64,000 bases of DNA from contig CAYMSF010000017.1 in NCBI GenBank assembly GCA_964392985.1, positions 1-64,000 of the forward strand, in the 5' to 3' direction. The stretch's first letter is position 1, and the number at the start of each line of letters is the position of its first letter. The notes under the pieces are model-generated. The model had not been told where the DNA came from. It saw nothing but the letters and a program-made list of their open reading frames with translations, and made no database searches. This DNA is from CAYMSF01 sp964392985 (lineage in GTDB: Bacteria; Verrucomicrobiota; Lentisphaeria; Victivallales; Victivallaceae). The position numbers were made by a program, and so were the translations under genes. Of the stretch, positions 17,067 through 24,965 are shown in pieces.

Positions 17067-19736
17067 TCATCTTCCTTTTATGACCGCAGATATTTTCACG
17101 CTGAGTGCGTTCATGGAGAATGGTTTTTGAATAAATCCCCGCGCGCCGAGTTCAATGGTTTTTGTTACTCTGGAATCATTTGTATAGCCGGAAGCGATTA
17201 GAACCTTTACCGATGGATTTATTGCCGCCAGCCGCTTATAGGTTTCCAATCCAGAAACGCCCGGCATTGCCATGTCGAGCATTACCGCAACAATCTCTTT
17301 ATGACGCTGTTCATAAACATCCGCGCCGGTTTCGCCATCTTCTGCGGTAATAGCGGTATATCCCATTGTTTCCAGCATTTTTGCAACAGTTATCCGAATT
17401 GCCTCTTCATCGTCAATAATCAGGATTGTGCCAGTACCAGGAATTAATTCATCACTATCGACTATCGGTTCACTGGTAATTTCTTTCTGGCTCAACACCG
17501 GCAGCAAGACAGTGAAGGCACTGCCGGTGCCAGGTTCGGAAACCGCCTCAACTATCCCGTTATGACTTTCAACAATACCGTAAACCATTGCCAGCCCCAG
17601 TCCAGTTCCTCTGCCTTTGCTTTTGGTCGTAAAAAACGGATCGAAAATTTTTGGAAGAATATCGGGGGGGATGCCGACGCCACGATCCTGAACAGTCAGA
17701 CGCCAGTAAGTCTGCATACTTCCGTCATTTTCACCTTTTTTCCCAGGTCGTACAGACTGGTCAAGCATGATGGAGATTTCCCCCCCAGGAATTTCATGCG
17801 GCGAACGCATGACGGTCATGGAATGTTCAGCATTAATCAGTAAATTAAGCAAAACCTGCTCAATTTGCGCCTGGTCGCCTTCCATAATCGCTTGCTCGAA
17901 CGATGTAATAAAGGATATTTTCACATTCTTGTCAAAGGAACCGCGGCAAACTTCAACAATATTGGTTATGGCGTTCTTAAGATCGATTGGCCTGATATTC
18001 AATTGACTGCGCCGGGACAAGGTCAAGAGTTGTTCAACCATGTGGGTCGCGCGACTTATTGAACGTTCCGCTATAACTAGAAAATCTTTTACTTCCTGAA
18101 TATTAATCTGTTCTGACTTTAAATTGTAATTGATCATGGAGATAGAACCCTTGATGCCGCCAAGGATATTGTTAAAATCGTGCGCCAGTCCGCCGGCAAG
18201 AGTACCTACCGTTTCCATTTTTTGTGCTTGAACAAGTTGTTCCCGCTTTTTAATCAACTCGGTAACGTCTTCCATAATTACAACAGCGCCGGGGGTTTCA
18301 CTGTGTAGTGGACTGATAGAAATATTGAAGTATTCCCGTTCTTTAGTCATCACGCTTTCACGAAAAAGTTCTACCTGCTCATGTCGCTGCAATGCATTTT
18401 CTATCTGCTTTTGATAAGGCAGCAAAAACGGAGCAAGTTGCCATAGACTGCCGCCGACTGCATATTCAGACTTTATGCCGGTATATTCCTCCATCGGGCG
18501 GTTCCATTGGGTAACGTCCCCTTTTTCATCGACCGCAACCAGCAGCAGTTTTATCGAGTTAATGACCTGATAAAGGTAATTTCTAGTATTGCGTAATTCA
18601 AGCTCAACCCGTTTTCTCAAAGAGAGGTCATTGAAGATTAACAAATTGCGGTTGCCGATTAATTTATGCCTGACCTCGACATCGAGAATTTCGCCGGATT
18701 TACACGTTACTTTAAAGGTTTCACCGCCGAATGAACCGGCCTTGACATGGCGTTTCCAGTTTGTTTGCACGCTGTGACGGTAAGTAGCATCTGGAAAAAC
18801 CAGACGGAACCAATCATCAAACGTTTTAATTTCTTTATCGTTGTAACCGAACAAACGATTAAACATTTCGTTGGACAAATAGCTTTGGTCGGAGTTAATC
18901 ACCACCATCGCCAGCGGTGAATTATCAATCAGATCGCGGAATTCCTTTTCCTTGTTGCGCCGCTCCTCATTCTCAACATGAAGACGTTGCAAGGATTCCT
19001 TGACTTTCATCGCCATATTGTCAAATGCTTTGGCGAGCATCCCGACTTCGTCATTGAGATATTTCACGGTTTTTTTCGGGGAAAATTCTCCAGCTGCCAG
19101 TTCCTGCGTCGATGCAACCAGATTATCCAGCGGTGACAATGCCCGTTGGATCAACCATAACATCAAACCCACAGCCACGAACATACACGCTATGACCGTC
19201 AAGCTTTGTCGCAAATACGATTCAAAAACCTTCGGTGACTCTTCGATAATTTCATAGGGGATGGCATAGCAGATGAGCCAGTCCCATGGCTTGAATGATT
19301 CATAATAGACTATTTTTCTACCGGTTGTGTCGTGAAAAACCATTTCGCCGCTACCGTATTTCAGCATCTTGGCAACGGTGGAACGATCCCAGATAAAGAT
19401 ACCGCCTGACGGTACTTGAGGATGGACAACATAGCGTGAATCCGAGGAGACGATGAACAAATACTGCAAGATTTCAGATTGTTCAGGGTAGCCATCCTTG
19501 ACAGACGCGACAACCTTCTCCTGTGCCTCTTTTTCGGTTTTGTAAATCTTGTCAAAAAAAAGGTTGTCCTGATCACGTATAAAGTCCATCAATCGTACAA
19601 TACGTTCCTTGGACACCTCCTGATTCAGGCGAACCACTTCCTGGCGGTATGAACTGGTTACAGCCCAGATGACGATATAGGCAAAAATTGAAAGCGATAA
19701 GATAAAAAAAACTGATACTTTTGTCTTAATTTTCAT
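17067..19736 (-). CDS. Hybrid sensor histidine kinase (Cache-HAMP-PAS-PAS-HisKA-HATPase-REC)
   Basis: 889 residues. Membrane segments at about 9-30 and 178-198 flank an extracytoplasmic single-Cache-like sensor (FIWDRSTVAKMLKYGSGEMV then KIVYYESFKPWDWLICYAI). A HAMP linker (about 199-255) and two PAS domains (about 265-375 and 385-500) follow. The dimerisation helix holds the phospho-accepting His519 in LAGGLAHDFNNILGG. The ATPase domain has N box NLLINAEHS, G1 DRGVGIPP, F box FDPFFTTK and G2 GRGTGLGLA. A C-terminal receiver domain has IDDEEA near 775 and the phospho-acceptor Asp821 in VMLDMAMPG. A complete His-to-Asp relay is therefore in one protein. It lies downstream of pilT on the same strand, so it may sense surface contact or a small ligand linked to pilus use. 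Confidence 0.92.
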   Translation of the reverse strand: MKIKTKVSVFFILSLSIFAYIVIWAVTSSYRQEVVRLNQEVSKERIVRLMDFIRDQDNLFFDKIYKTEKEAQEKVVASVKDGYPEQSEILQYLFIVSSDSRYVVHPQVPSGGIFIWDRSTVAKMLKYGSGEMVFHDTTGRKIVYYESFKPWDWLICYAIPYEIIEESPKVFESYLRQSLTVIACMFVAVGLMLWLIQRALSPLDNLVASTQELAAGEFSPKKTVKYLNDEVGMLAKAFDNMAMKVKESLQRLHVENEERRNKEKEFRDLIDNSPLAMVVINSDQSYLSNEMFNRLFGYNDKEIKTFDDWFRLVFPDATYRHSVQTNWKRHVKAGSFGGETFKVTCKSGEILDVEVRHKLIGNRNLLIFNDLSLRKRVELELRNTRNYLYQVINSIKLLLVAVDEKGDVTQWNRPMEEYTGIKSEYAVGGSLWQLAPFLLPYQKQIENALQRHEQVELFRESVMTKEREYFNISISPLHSETPGAVVIMEDVTELIKKREQLVQAQKMETVGTLAGGLAHDFNNILGGIKGSISMINYNLKSEQINIQEVKDFLVIAERSISRATHMVEQLLTLSRRSQLNIRPIDLKNAITNIVEVCRGSFDKNVKISFITSFEQAIMEGDQAQIEQVLLNLLINAEHSMTVMRSPHEIPGGEISIMLDQSVRPGKKGENDGSMQTYWRLTVQDRGVGIPPDILPKIFDPFFTTKSKGRGTGLGLAMVYGIVESHNGIVEAVSEPGTGSAFTVLLPVLSQKEITSEPIVDSDELIPGTGTILIIDDEEAIRITVAKMLETMGYTAITAEDGETGADVYEQRHKEIVAVMLDMAMPGVSGLETYKRLAAINPSVKVLIASGYTNDSRVTKTIELGARGFIQKPFSMNALSVKISAVIKGR

Positions 19737-19754
19737 AATTCAGAAGCCTGTGGG

Positions 19755-19783
19755 ATATGATGTCGCGATGCTAAGCATCATAT
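19755..19783. other. Short hairpin between the pilT and histidine kinase genes
   Basis: ATATGATG (19755-19762) pairs perfectly with CATCATAT (19776-19783), and an inner GATGC/GCATC pair can form in an alternative register. The 121-base gap between pilT (stop at 19858) and the kinase gene (start at 19736) holds nothing else recognisable. No T-run follows on either strand, so it is not a typical terminator. It could set mRNA stability or be an operator for the kinase gene. Confidence 0.35.
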
Positions 19784-19857
19784 GAAAATACCGCCAACAC
19801 AACAATGGTTTGAATTTGGAACGCCACGTCCAATCCATCTTGTGGAAAAACGGTAAA

Positions 19858-20925
19858 TTACTGCATTGCTTTCAGTTTTTCCGTCGTACTGTCGGGATCT
19901 TGTGCCGCGGTAATCAATTCAGTATAAGAAATTACTTTATTCAAATACAAATCCATCAGATGCGCATCAAGAGTATTCATGCCATATTTTGCCCCGGTCT
20001 GAAGTTCTGAAGTGATACGGAAAGTCTTATTATCACGGATCAACGCCTGAATTGACGGGGTCATAACCATAATTTCAAATGCCGCGACACGTCCAGGTTT
20101 GTCATCGCGCGGCAATAGCACTTGAGAAATAACCGCCAGCAATGATGAAGCTAACTGGGTGCGAATTTGCGCCTGTTGATTGGTGGGGAATGCGTCAACA
20201 ATCCGGTCAACGGTTCGCGCCGCACCGGTTGTATGCAAAGTGGCGAAAACCAGATGCCCGGTTTCCGCTGCTGAAACGGCGGCTTCCATCGTCTCTAAAT
20301 CGCGCATTTCACCAACTAGAATAACATCCGGGTCCTGACGCAACGCCCGTCGCAATGCATCCTTGAAGCTAGGGGTATCAACACCGATTTCGCGTTGAAT
20401 TATCATACTGCGTTTATGGTTGTGATAAAACTCAATCGGGTCTTCAATCGTGATGATATGGCAATCCCGTTCCTGATTGATGATATTAACCATTGAAGCC
20501 AGCGTAGTACTTTTCCCTGAACCTGTCGGACCGGTCACCAGCACCAGACCGCGCGGACGGTAAAGTAAATCCTTTATGCTGTTCGGCAGACCAATTTGTT
20601 CCATGGTAAGCAACTTGTTGGGAATCTGACGCAGTACTGTGCCAAAATACCCCTTCTGCTTAAACGAACTCACACGGAAACGGGCTTTATCGCCAAAACT
20701 GAAACCGAAGTCCACCGACCCGTTGCTCTGAATCTGTTGCAACTGAGTTTCGGACGCAATCGCCTTAACCATCCTTTCAGTATCTTCGGGAGTAAGAGGA
20801 TCAACTTCAAGCGGTGTCAACCCGCCATGCAAACGTACCGTCGGCGGAGCGCCAACTTCAATGTGCAGGTCACTGACGCCCTCGTCAACCACCAACTGTA
20901 ACAGTTCAGTCATGTCAATACTCAT
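19858..20925 (-). CDS. pilT: Type IV pilus retraction ATPase PilT
   Basis: 355 residues, the usual length. The N-terminal PAS-like domain (1-100) is followed by Walker A TGPTGSGKST (131-140), the Asp box EDPIEF near 161, Walker B ILVGEMRD near 202 and the His box FATLHTTGAARTVD near 227. VDAFPTNQQAQIRTQLASSL is typical of PilT. It pulls the pilus back by hydrolysing ATP at the inner-membrane base. It follows two pilB-type genes by 38 bases, giving an operon with both extension and retraction motors. No pilC, pilQ or major pilin gene is inside the window, so these lie elsewhere. Confidence 0.95.
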   Translation of the reverse strand: MSIDMTELLQLVVDEGVSDLHIEVGAPPTVRLHGGLTPLEVDPLTPEDTERMVKAIASETQLQQIQSNGSVDFGFSFGDKARFRVSSFKQKGYFGTVLRQIPNKLLTMEQIGLPNSIKDLLYRPRGLVLVTGPTGSGKSTTLASMVNIINQERDCHIITIEDPIEFYHNHKRSMIIQREIGVDTPSFKDALRRALRQDPDVILVGEMRDLETMEAAVSAAETGHLVFATLHTTGAARTVDRIVDAFPTNQQAQIRTQLASSLLAVISQVLLPRDDKPGRVAAFEIMVMTPSIQALIRDNKTFRITSELQTGAKYGMNTLDAHLMDLYLNKVISYTELITAAQDPDSTTEKLKAMQ

Positions 20926-20963
20926 GTCTGTCTCCGAAGTTTAGGATAGTTTTTATCGTTCTT

Positions 20964-22652
20964 TTATGTATATCTCAGGACTTCATCAGTGGTACTTTCG
21001 CCATTGATAATTGCCTGCAAACCATCTTCACGGATTGTCCGCATTCCGAGCTCGCGCGCTTTGTCGCGGATAGTAGAGGTTGGAGCTTTCTTGCCAATCA
21101 GTTCAATGATTGGATTCGTTACTTCAAGCAGTTCGCAAATGGCTTTTCGTCCTTTGTAACCGCTCTGATTGCATACCTCGCAACCCTTGCCGTAATAAAA
21201 CTTTTTGCCGATGACATCGCCGCGGTCTATTTCCAACCGCTGCAACTCTTCATCGGACGGTTCGTAAGGTGTTTTGCAGTTTTTGCATACCCGTCTGATT
21301 AGCCGTTGACTGATTACTCCGACCAGCGAAGAACAGATAAGGAATGGCTCAACCCCCATATCAATCAAGCGGGTAACCGTGCCGGCAGCATCATTGGTGT
21401 GAAGCGTACTGAGCACAAAGTGACCTGTAAGTGAGGCTTCAATCGCCATTTTCGCAGTTTCAATATCACGAACCTCCCCGATCATGATCCGGTCCGGATC
21501 CTGACGCAGAAACGCACGGAGCGCCCGGTGGAAGGTCATGCCGACGGCTTCATTAATCGGCAACTGAATGATTCCTTCAATGTCGTATTCAACTGGATCC
21601 TCGGCGGTAAGTAATTTTTCTTCAATGGAATTAATTTCCTTGAGTCCGGAATATAACGTGGTAGTTTTTCCAGAACCGGTTGGACCGGTCACGAGTAGAA
21701 TTCCGTTCGGTCGATGAATCATTTCGCGCAATTTATCGAGCACATCCTGCCCCATACCGAGAGAATCAAGACTCAGATTAACAACAGAACGGTCAAGGAT
21801 ACGCAACACCACCGATTCGCCGTGAGAAGTCGGCAGACAGGAAACGCGCAAATCAACGGGCTTGCCGCCGACTTTGATTTGAATACGACCGTCCTGAGGA
21901 CGGCGGCGTTCAGAAATGTTCAACCCGCTCATAATTTTAATACGGCTGATTACAGGAATAGCGAGGCTTTTTGGCGGTGGCGGCATTTCATAGAGGGCGC
22001 CGTCAACGCGATATCTGATTCTAAACTCTTTCTCAAATGGCTCGAAGTGCATATCGCTGGCCTGATCCTTAATGGCCTGGTACATAATAACATCGACAAA
22101 CCGGACAATCGGAGCCTCATTTGCTACTGTGCTGACATCCTCAGAGTCAAAATCAGCGCCATCCTCAACTTCTTTCAGATTCAAGTCGTTCAGCATATCA
22201 TGTACAGAACCGATATCCGCCGGATAAAATTTTTCAATTGCGGTATCAACTTGATTTGGCTGAGTAACCAGTATCTGAATATCATGATTGAGAATAAAAT
22301 GCAGTTCTTCAGAAATTTGATAATTAAGCGGGTTGCGGGAAACAACTTTCAAAGTGTGACCGTCAAAATCAATCGGCACCACGCCATAGGCACGTGCATT
22401 TTCCGGAGAAACCATCTCTATAATATTCCGCGGCGGGTCAAACCGTTTTAAATCAATGACTTCTGAACCAAGACTTTCAGCAATCTGATTTAAAATCTGG
22501 TCTTCCGTCAAAAGCCCGTAATTGACAATGACTTCGTTGAAAGGCTTGCCGGTGCGGTCATGTTCATCCTCCACCTCCTGCAATTGTTCTTCCTTGCAAA
22601 GACCGGCATTCAGAATCAAGTCTCTCAGTGTTTGGCTTTCCGGATCCAGCAT
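20964..22652 (-). CDS. pilB: PilB/GspE-type pilus or secretion assembly ATPase (second copy)
   Basis: 562 residues. An MshEN/GspE N-terminal domain (about 1-165) is followed by the ATPase core: Walker A TGPTGSGKTTTLYSGL near 322, EDPVEYDIEGIIQ near 350, Walker B IMIGEVRDIETA near 390 and STLHTNDAAGTVTRLIDMG near 413. The four-Cys zinc site CKNCKTPYEPS and CEVCNQSGYKGR is intact. These enzymes drive pilin or pseudopilin polymerisation. It lies 24 bases after another gene of the same family and 38 before pilT. The two copies differ mostly in the N-terminal 200 residues, hinting that they may serve different platforms (pilus versus type II secretion). Confidence 0.9.
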   Translation of the reverse strand: MLDPESQTLRDLILNAGLCKEEQLQEVEDEHDRTGKPFNEVIVNYGLLTEDQILNQIAESLGSEVIDLKRFDPPRNIIEMVSPENARAYGVVPIDFDGHTLKVVSRNPLNYQISEELHFILNHDIQILVTQPNQVDTAIEKFYPADIGSVHDMLNDLNLKEVEDGADFDSEDVSTVANEAPIVRFVDVIMYQAIKDQASDMHFEPFEKEFRIRYRVDGALYEMPPPPKSLAIPVISRIKIMSGLNISERRRPQDGRIQIKVGGKPVDLRVSCLPTSHGESVVLRILDRSVVNLSLDSLGMGQDVLDKLREMIHRPNGILLVTGPTGSGKTTTLYSGLKEINSIEEKLLTAEDPVEYDIEGIIQLPINEAVGMTFHRALRAFLRQDPDRIMIGEVRDIETAKMAIEASLTGHFVLSTLHTNDAAGTVTRLIDMGVEPFLICSSLVGVISQRLIRRVCKNCKTPYEPSDEELQRLEIDRGDVIGKKFYYGKGCEVCNQSGYKGRKAICELLEVTNPIIELIGKKAPTSTIRDKARELGMRTIREDGLQAIINGESTTDEVLRYT

Positions 22653-22676
22653 TGATGTATTCCTTGTTTTATGCTG

Positions 22677-24392
22677 CTATTCTTCGTCCACAACAGTAGC
22701 TTTGATAACTTCGTCTAGAGTAGTCGTCCCGGCTTCAGCTTTACGCAATCCGTCATCGCGCAATGAACGCATGCCGGCGCGCCGCGCCGCTTCGCGGATT
22801 ACCACGGTCGATGAGTTACCGAAAACCAGTGCGCAAATCTCGCGGTTTAATGAGAAAAGTTCGTAGATGCCGATGCGCCCCTTGTAGCCGGAATTACTGC
22901 ACATCTCACACCCTTTGCCTTCGTAGAAAGTGCGGGTAGTGTAATATTCTTCAGGGAGATTGAGCAGATGCACTTCCGACGGAGTCGGAACATGGGGTTG
23001 GGCACAATTTTTACAAATTCGCCGCAACAACCGTTGCGCCATAATAGCGCGCACCGCAGAAGCCACGAGGAACGGCTTGACTCCCATATCAATCAAACGG
23101 GTAATCGCACCCGGAGCATCGTTCGTATGCAAAGTACTGAACACCAGATGCCCGGTCAGCGAAGCGTTAATCGCAATTTCAGCGGTTTCAAAGTCACGAA
23201 TTTCTCCTACCATGATAATATTCGGCGCCTGACGCAATATGGAACGCAATGCAGCGCTGAATGTAAATTCAATCTGTTTGTCCACCTGCACCTGATTGAT
23301 ACCGGACAACTGATATTCGACCGGGTCTTCAACCGTGATGATTTTGCGATTCGGGGTATTAATCGTATTCAAAAACGCGTAAAGCGAAGTGGTCTTGCCC
23401 GAACCGGTCGGTCCTGTCACCAGAAAGATTCCGTCCGGCAGGGCCAGAATGGCGGTAACCAGTTCCAGGTCATCCGCATAAAAACCGAGTTTGGGAATAT
23501 CGAGCTGAATACTGGACTTATCAAGAATACGCATGACGATACTTTCGCCATGAACTGTGGGGATGCTCGAAACACGCAAGTCAATGTCTTTCTCGCCGAC
23601 CTTCAGCTGAATACGACCGTCCTGCGGTATGCGTTTTTCTGAAATATCCAGTTTCGCCATAATTTTCAACCGGCTGGTCAAGTTTGCTTGAAGATATTTC
23701 GGGGGGGCTTCCATTTCCCGCAAGGCACCGTCAATACGATAACGGATACGGTATCTTTTTTCCATCGGCTCCATGTGAATATCGCTGGCCCGCAACTTAT
23801 AGGCTTCAATAATAATCAACGACACGAGTCGAATGATCGGGGCGTCATCTTCAACTTCTGCCACCTGTTGCGATTCGAGTGTCTGCATCAATTGACTGTT
23901 AATAGAGTTTTCTGCAGTCAGTTCGTCAAGGAACGACTCAACGGTTCCGGTAACGGTACCGTAATTCTGTGAGATTACCTTTTCAATCTGCTCCTTTGAG
24001 GAGATCACGGCATCAACGTCGCAGCCAAGCAGATAGCGCAATGCGTCAATCGTTTCCATATCGGTTGGATCGCTCATGGCAATAGTCAGAACATCGTCAT
24101 GGCGCATAACAGGAATCACCCCGTACTGATTGACCACATCGGGGGTAAGCGCGGATAGCACTTCAGGAGGAATTGTGTACGACTTCAAGTCGAGAACGTC
24201 AAGACCATACTGTTGCGCCAACATCGAAGTCAAATCTTCAGAATTTAAATATCCCAAAGCCTTTAAGGCATCAACTACATCAACTTTGCCATTGCTGCCG
24301 TTGGCGCGCTGCCACGCTTCTGCAATCTGCTCCTGGGTAACCATACCGGTTTCCATCAGCAGTTCTAAAATATATTTTACATTTCCACTCAA
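22677..24392 (-). CDS. pilB: PilB/GspE-type pilus or secretion assembly ATPase (first copy)
   Basis: 571 residues, with the same layout as its downstream neighbour: an MshEN-like N-terminal region (LNSEDLTSMLAQQYGLDVLD), then Walker A TGPTGSGKTTSLYAFL near 327, EDPVEYQLSGINQ near 355, Walker B IIMVGEIRDFETA near 395, FSTLHTNDAPGAITRLIDMG near 418 and zinc-binding CKNCAQPHVP with CEMCSNSGYKGR. It is the first gene of the pilB-pilB-pilT-kinase set. An acidic segment QVAEVEDDAPIIRLVSLI corresponds to the linker preceding the ATPase core. It assembles pilin-like filaments and could serve the pseudopilin at 7232-8050. Confidence 0.9.
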   Translation of the reverse strand: MSGNVKYILELLMETGMVTQEQIAEAWQRANGSNGKVDVVDALKALGYLNSEDLTSMLAQQYGLDVLDLKSYTIPPEVLSALTPDVVNQYGVIPVMRHDDVLTIAMSDPTDMETIDALRYLLGCDVDAVISSKEQIEKVISQNYGTVTGTVESFLDELTAENSINSQLMQTLESQQVAEVEDDAPIIRLVSLIIIEAYKLRASDIHMEPMEKRYRIRYRIDGALREMEAPPKYLQANLTSRLKIMAKLDISEKRIPQDGRIQLKVGEKDIDLRVSSIPTVHGESIVMRILDKSSIQLDIPKLGFYADDLELVTAILALPDGIFLVTGPTGSGKTTSLYAFLNTINTPNRKIITVEDPVEYQLSGINQVQVDKQIEFTFSAALRSILRQAPNIIMVGEIRDFETAEIAINASLTGHLVFSTLHTNDAPGAITRLIDMGVKPFLVASAVRAIMAQRLLRRICKNCAQPHVPTPSEVHLLNLPEEYYTTRTFYEGKGCEMCSNSGYKGRIGIYELFSLNREICALVFGNSSTVVIREAARRAGMRSLRDDGLRKAEAGTTTLDEVIKATVVDEE

Positions 24393-24630
24393 AGATTATC
24401 TCTCCGTTCAAAATCGCCTTGACATTACAAAAACGGCAACAGGGAACAAACCGTCAATAAACATTAATTCTCATAAGATTTTTTTCAAGTCTTAAAGCAA
24501 TTTTCTGACAATGTAATTCAACTCTTCATCTGTCAGGCAATGGCAGTTTATGAACTCAATATAATAAAAATTTGCTATTTTTTGTCTTTCGGACGGGAAT
24601 TTTTCAAAATTTGAGCTAATTTAAAGAATG

Positions 24631-24658
24631 TTGTCCGGTTTTAGCAGATAGTTAGATT
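24631..24658 (+). promoter_or_regulatory. Candidate promoter for the structured leader and miniprotein gene
   Basis: TTGTCC (24631-24636) and TAGATT (24653-24658) are 16 bases apart. A transcript starting about seven bases later would begin just before the folded element at 24674-24750. The match to consensus is moderate. The 240 bases before it (24393-24630) hold nothing else I can recognise. Confidence 0.35.
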
Positions 24659-24673
24659 TTTGTTAAATCCGGT

Positions 24674-24750
24674 TGAGGCTCTTACAAAACCAGTTGCGCT
24701 GGTTTTTGCGTCGCGGCGATACTGCCGCAGATGTTTTTGCAAGCGCCTCA
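24674..24750 (+). ncRNA. Structured 5' leader element (three-part fold) of the miniprotein gene
   Basis: A long outer stem pairs 24674-24689 with 24735-24750: 14 of 16 positions match (TGAGGC/GCCTCA, CTT/AAG and CAAAA/TTTTG, with two single mismatches). Inside it, CCAG/CTGG (24690-24693 with 24699-24702, five-base loop TTGCG) forms one hairpin and GCGGC/GCCGC (24713-24717 with 24724-24728) forms another, giving a three-way junction. The AAAA at 24686-24689 could instead pair with TTTT at 24703-24706, giving two exclusive states. It ends 33 bases before the start codon of the ribosomal miniprotein gene. It may be a ribosomal-protein or tRNA-type control leader; no known riboswitch class is recognised. 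Confidence 0.5.
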
Positions 24751-24783
24751 GTTAGTCACATGTAACAAATTTAAGGATGTGAA

Positions 24784-24873
24784 ATGGGTAACCTCAAGAA
24801 GAAACGTCGGAAAAAAATCGCCAAGCATAAACGGAAAAAACAGCTGAAAGCTTTGCGGCATAAGAACAAGTAG
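24784..24873 (+). CDS. bS22-type ribosomal miniprotein (AURKAIP1/COX24 family)
   Basis: A 29-codon gene reads MGNLKKKRRKKIAKHKRKKQ and ends LKALRHKNK; it is nearly all Lys/Arg. AAGGATG lies at 24773-24779. It resembles the 33-residue bS22 protein of mycobacteria, which also starts MG and carries KKRRK and KKHRK runs, and the C-terminal domain of mitochondrial AURKAIP1/COX24 (mS38). In those systems the peptide is buried in the small ribosomal subunit near the decoding centre. A folded leader lies upstream and a clean terminator downstream, so it is a single-gene unit. Confidence 0.85.
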   Translation: MGNLKKKRRKKIAKHKRKKQLKALRHKNK

Positions 24874-24895
24874 TTTTTTGCTTCAACAAAAATTC

Positions 24896-24940
24896 ACCCT
24901 CTTGTCTAACTCACATGACAGGAGGGTTCTGTTATTTTTA
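24896..24940 (+). terminator. Rho-independent terminator after the miniprotein gene
   Basis: ACCCTCTTGTC (24896-24906) pairs with GACAGGAGGGT (24917-24927) over 11 bases with one G-U wobble and a ten-base loop. A T-rich tail, TCTGTTATTTTTA, follows. It starts 22 bases after the stop codon. Confidence 0.85.
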
Positions 24941-24965
24941 AACAACCTGAAAAAGTAAAACTGCA

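Noticed and set aside
21714..22451. 245-codon plus-strand frame
   Set aside because: Fully inside the pilB-type ATPase gene on the other strand, with no ribosome site and no recognisable motif.
22968..23642. 224-codon plus-strand frame
   Set aside because: Mirror of the other pilB-type ATPase gene. The product is rich in Asn, Gln and His with no family likeness.
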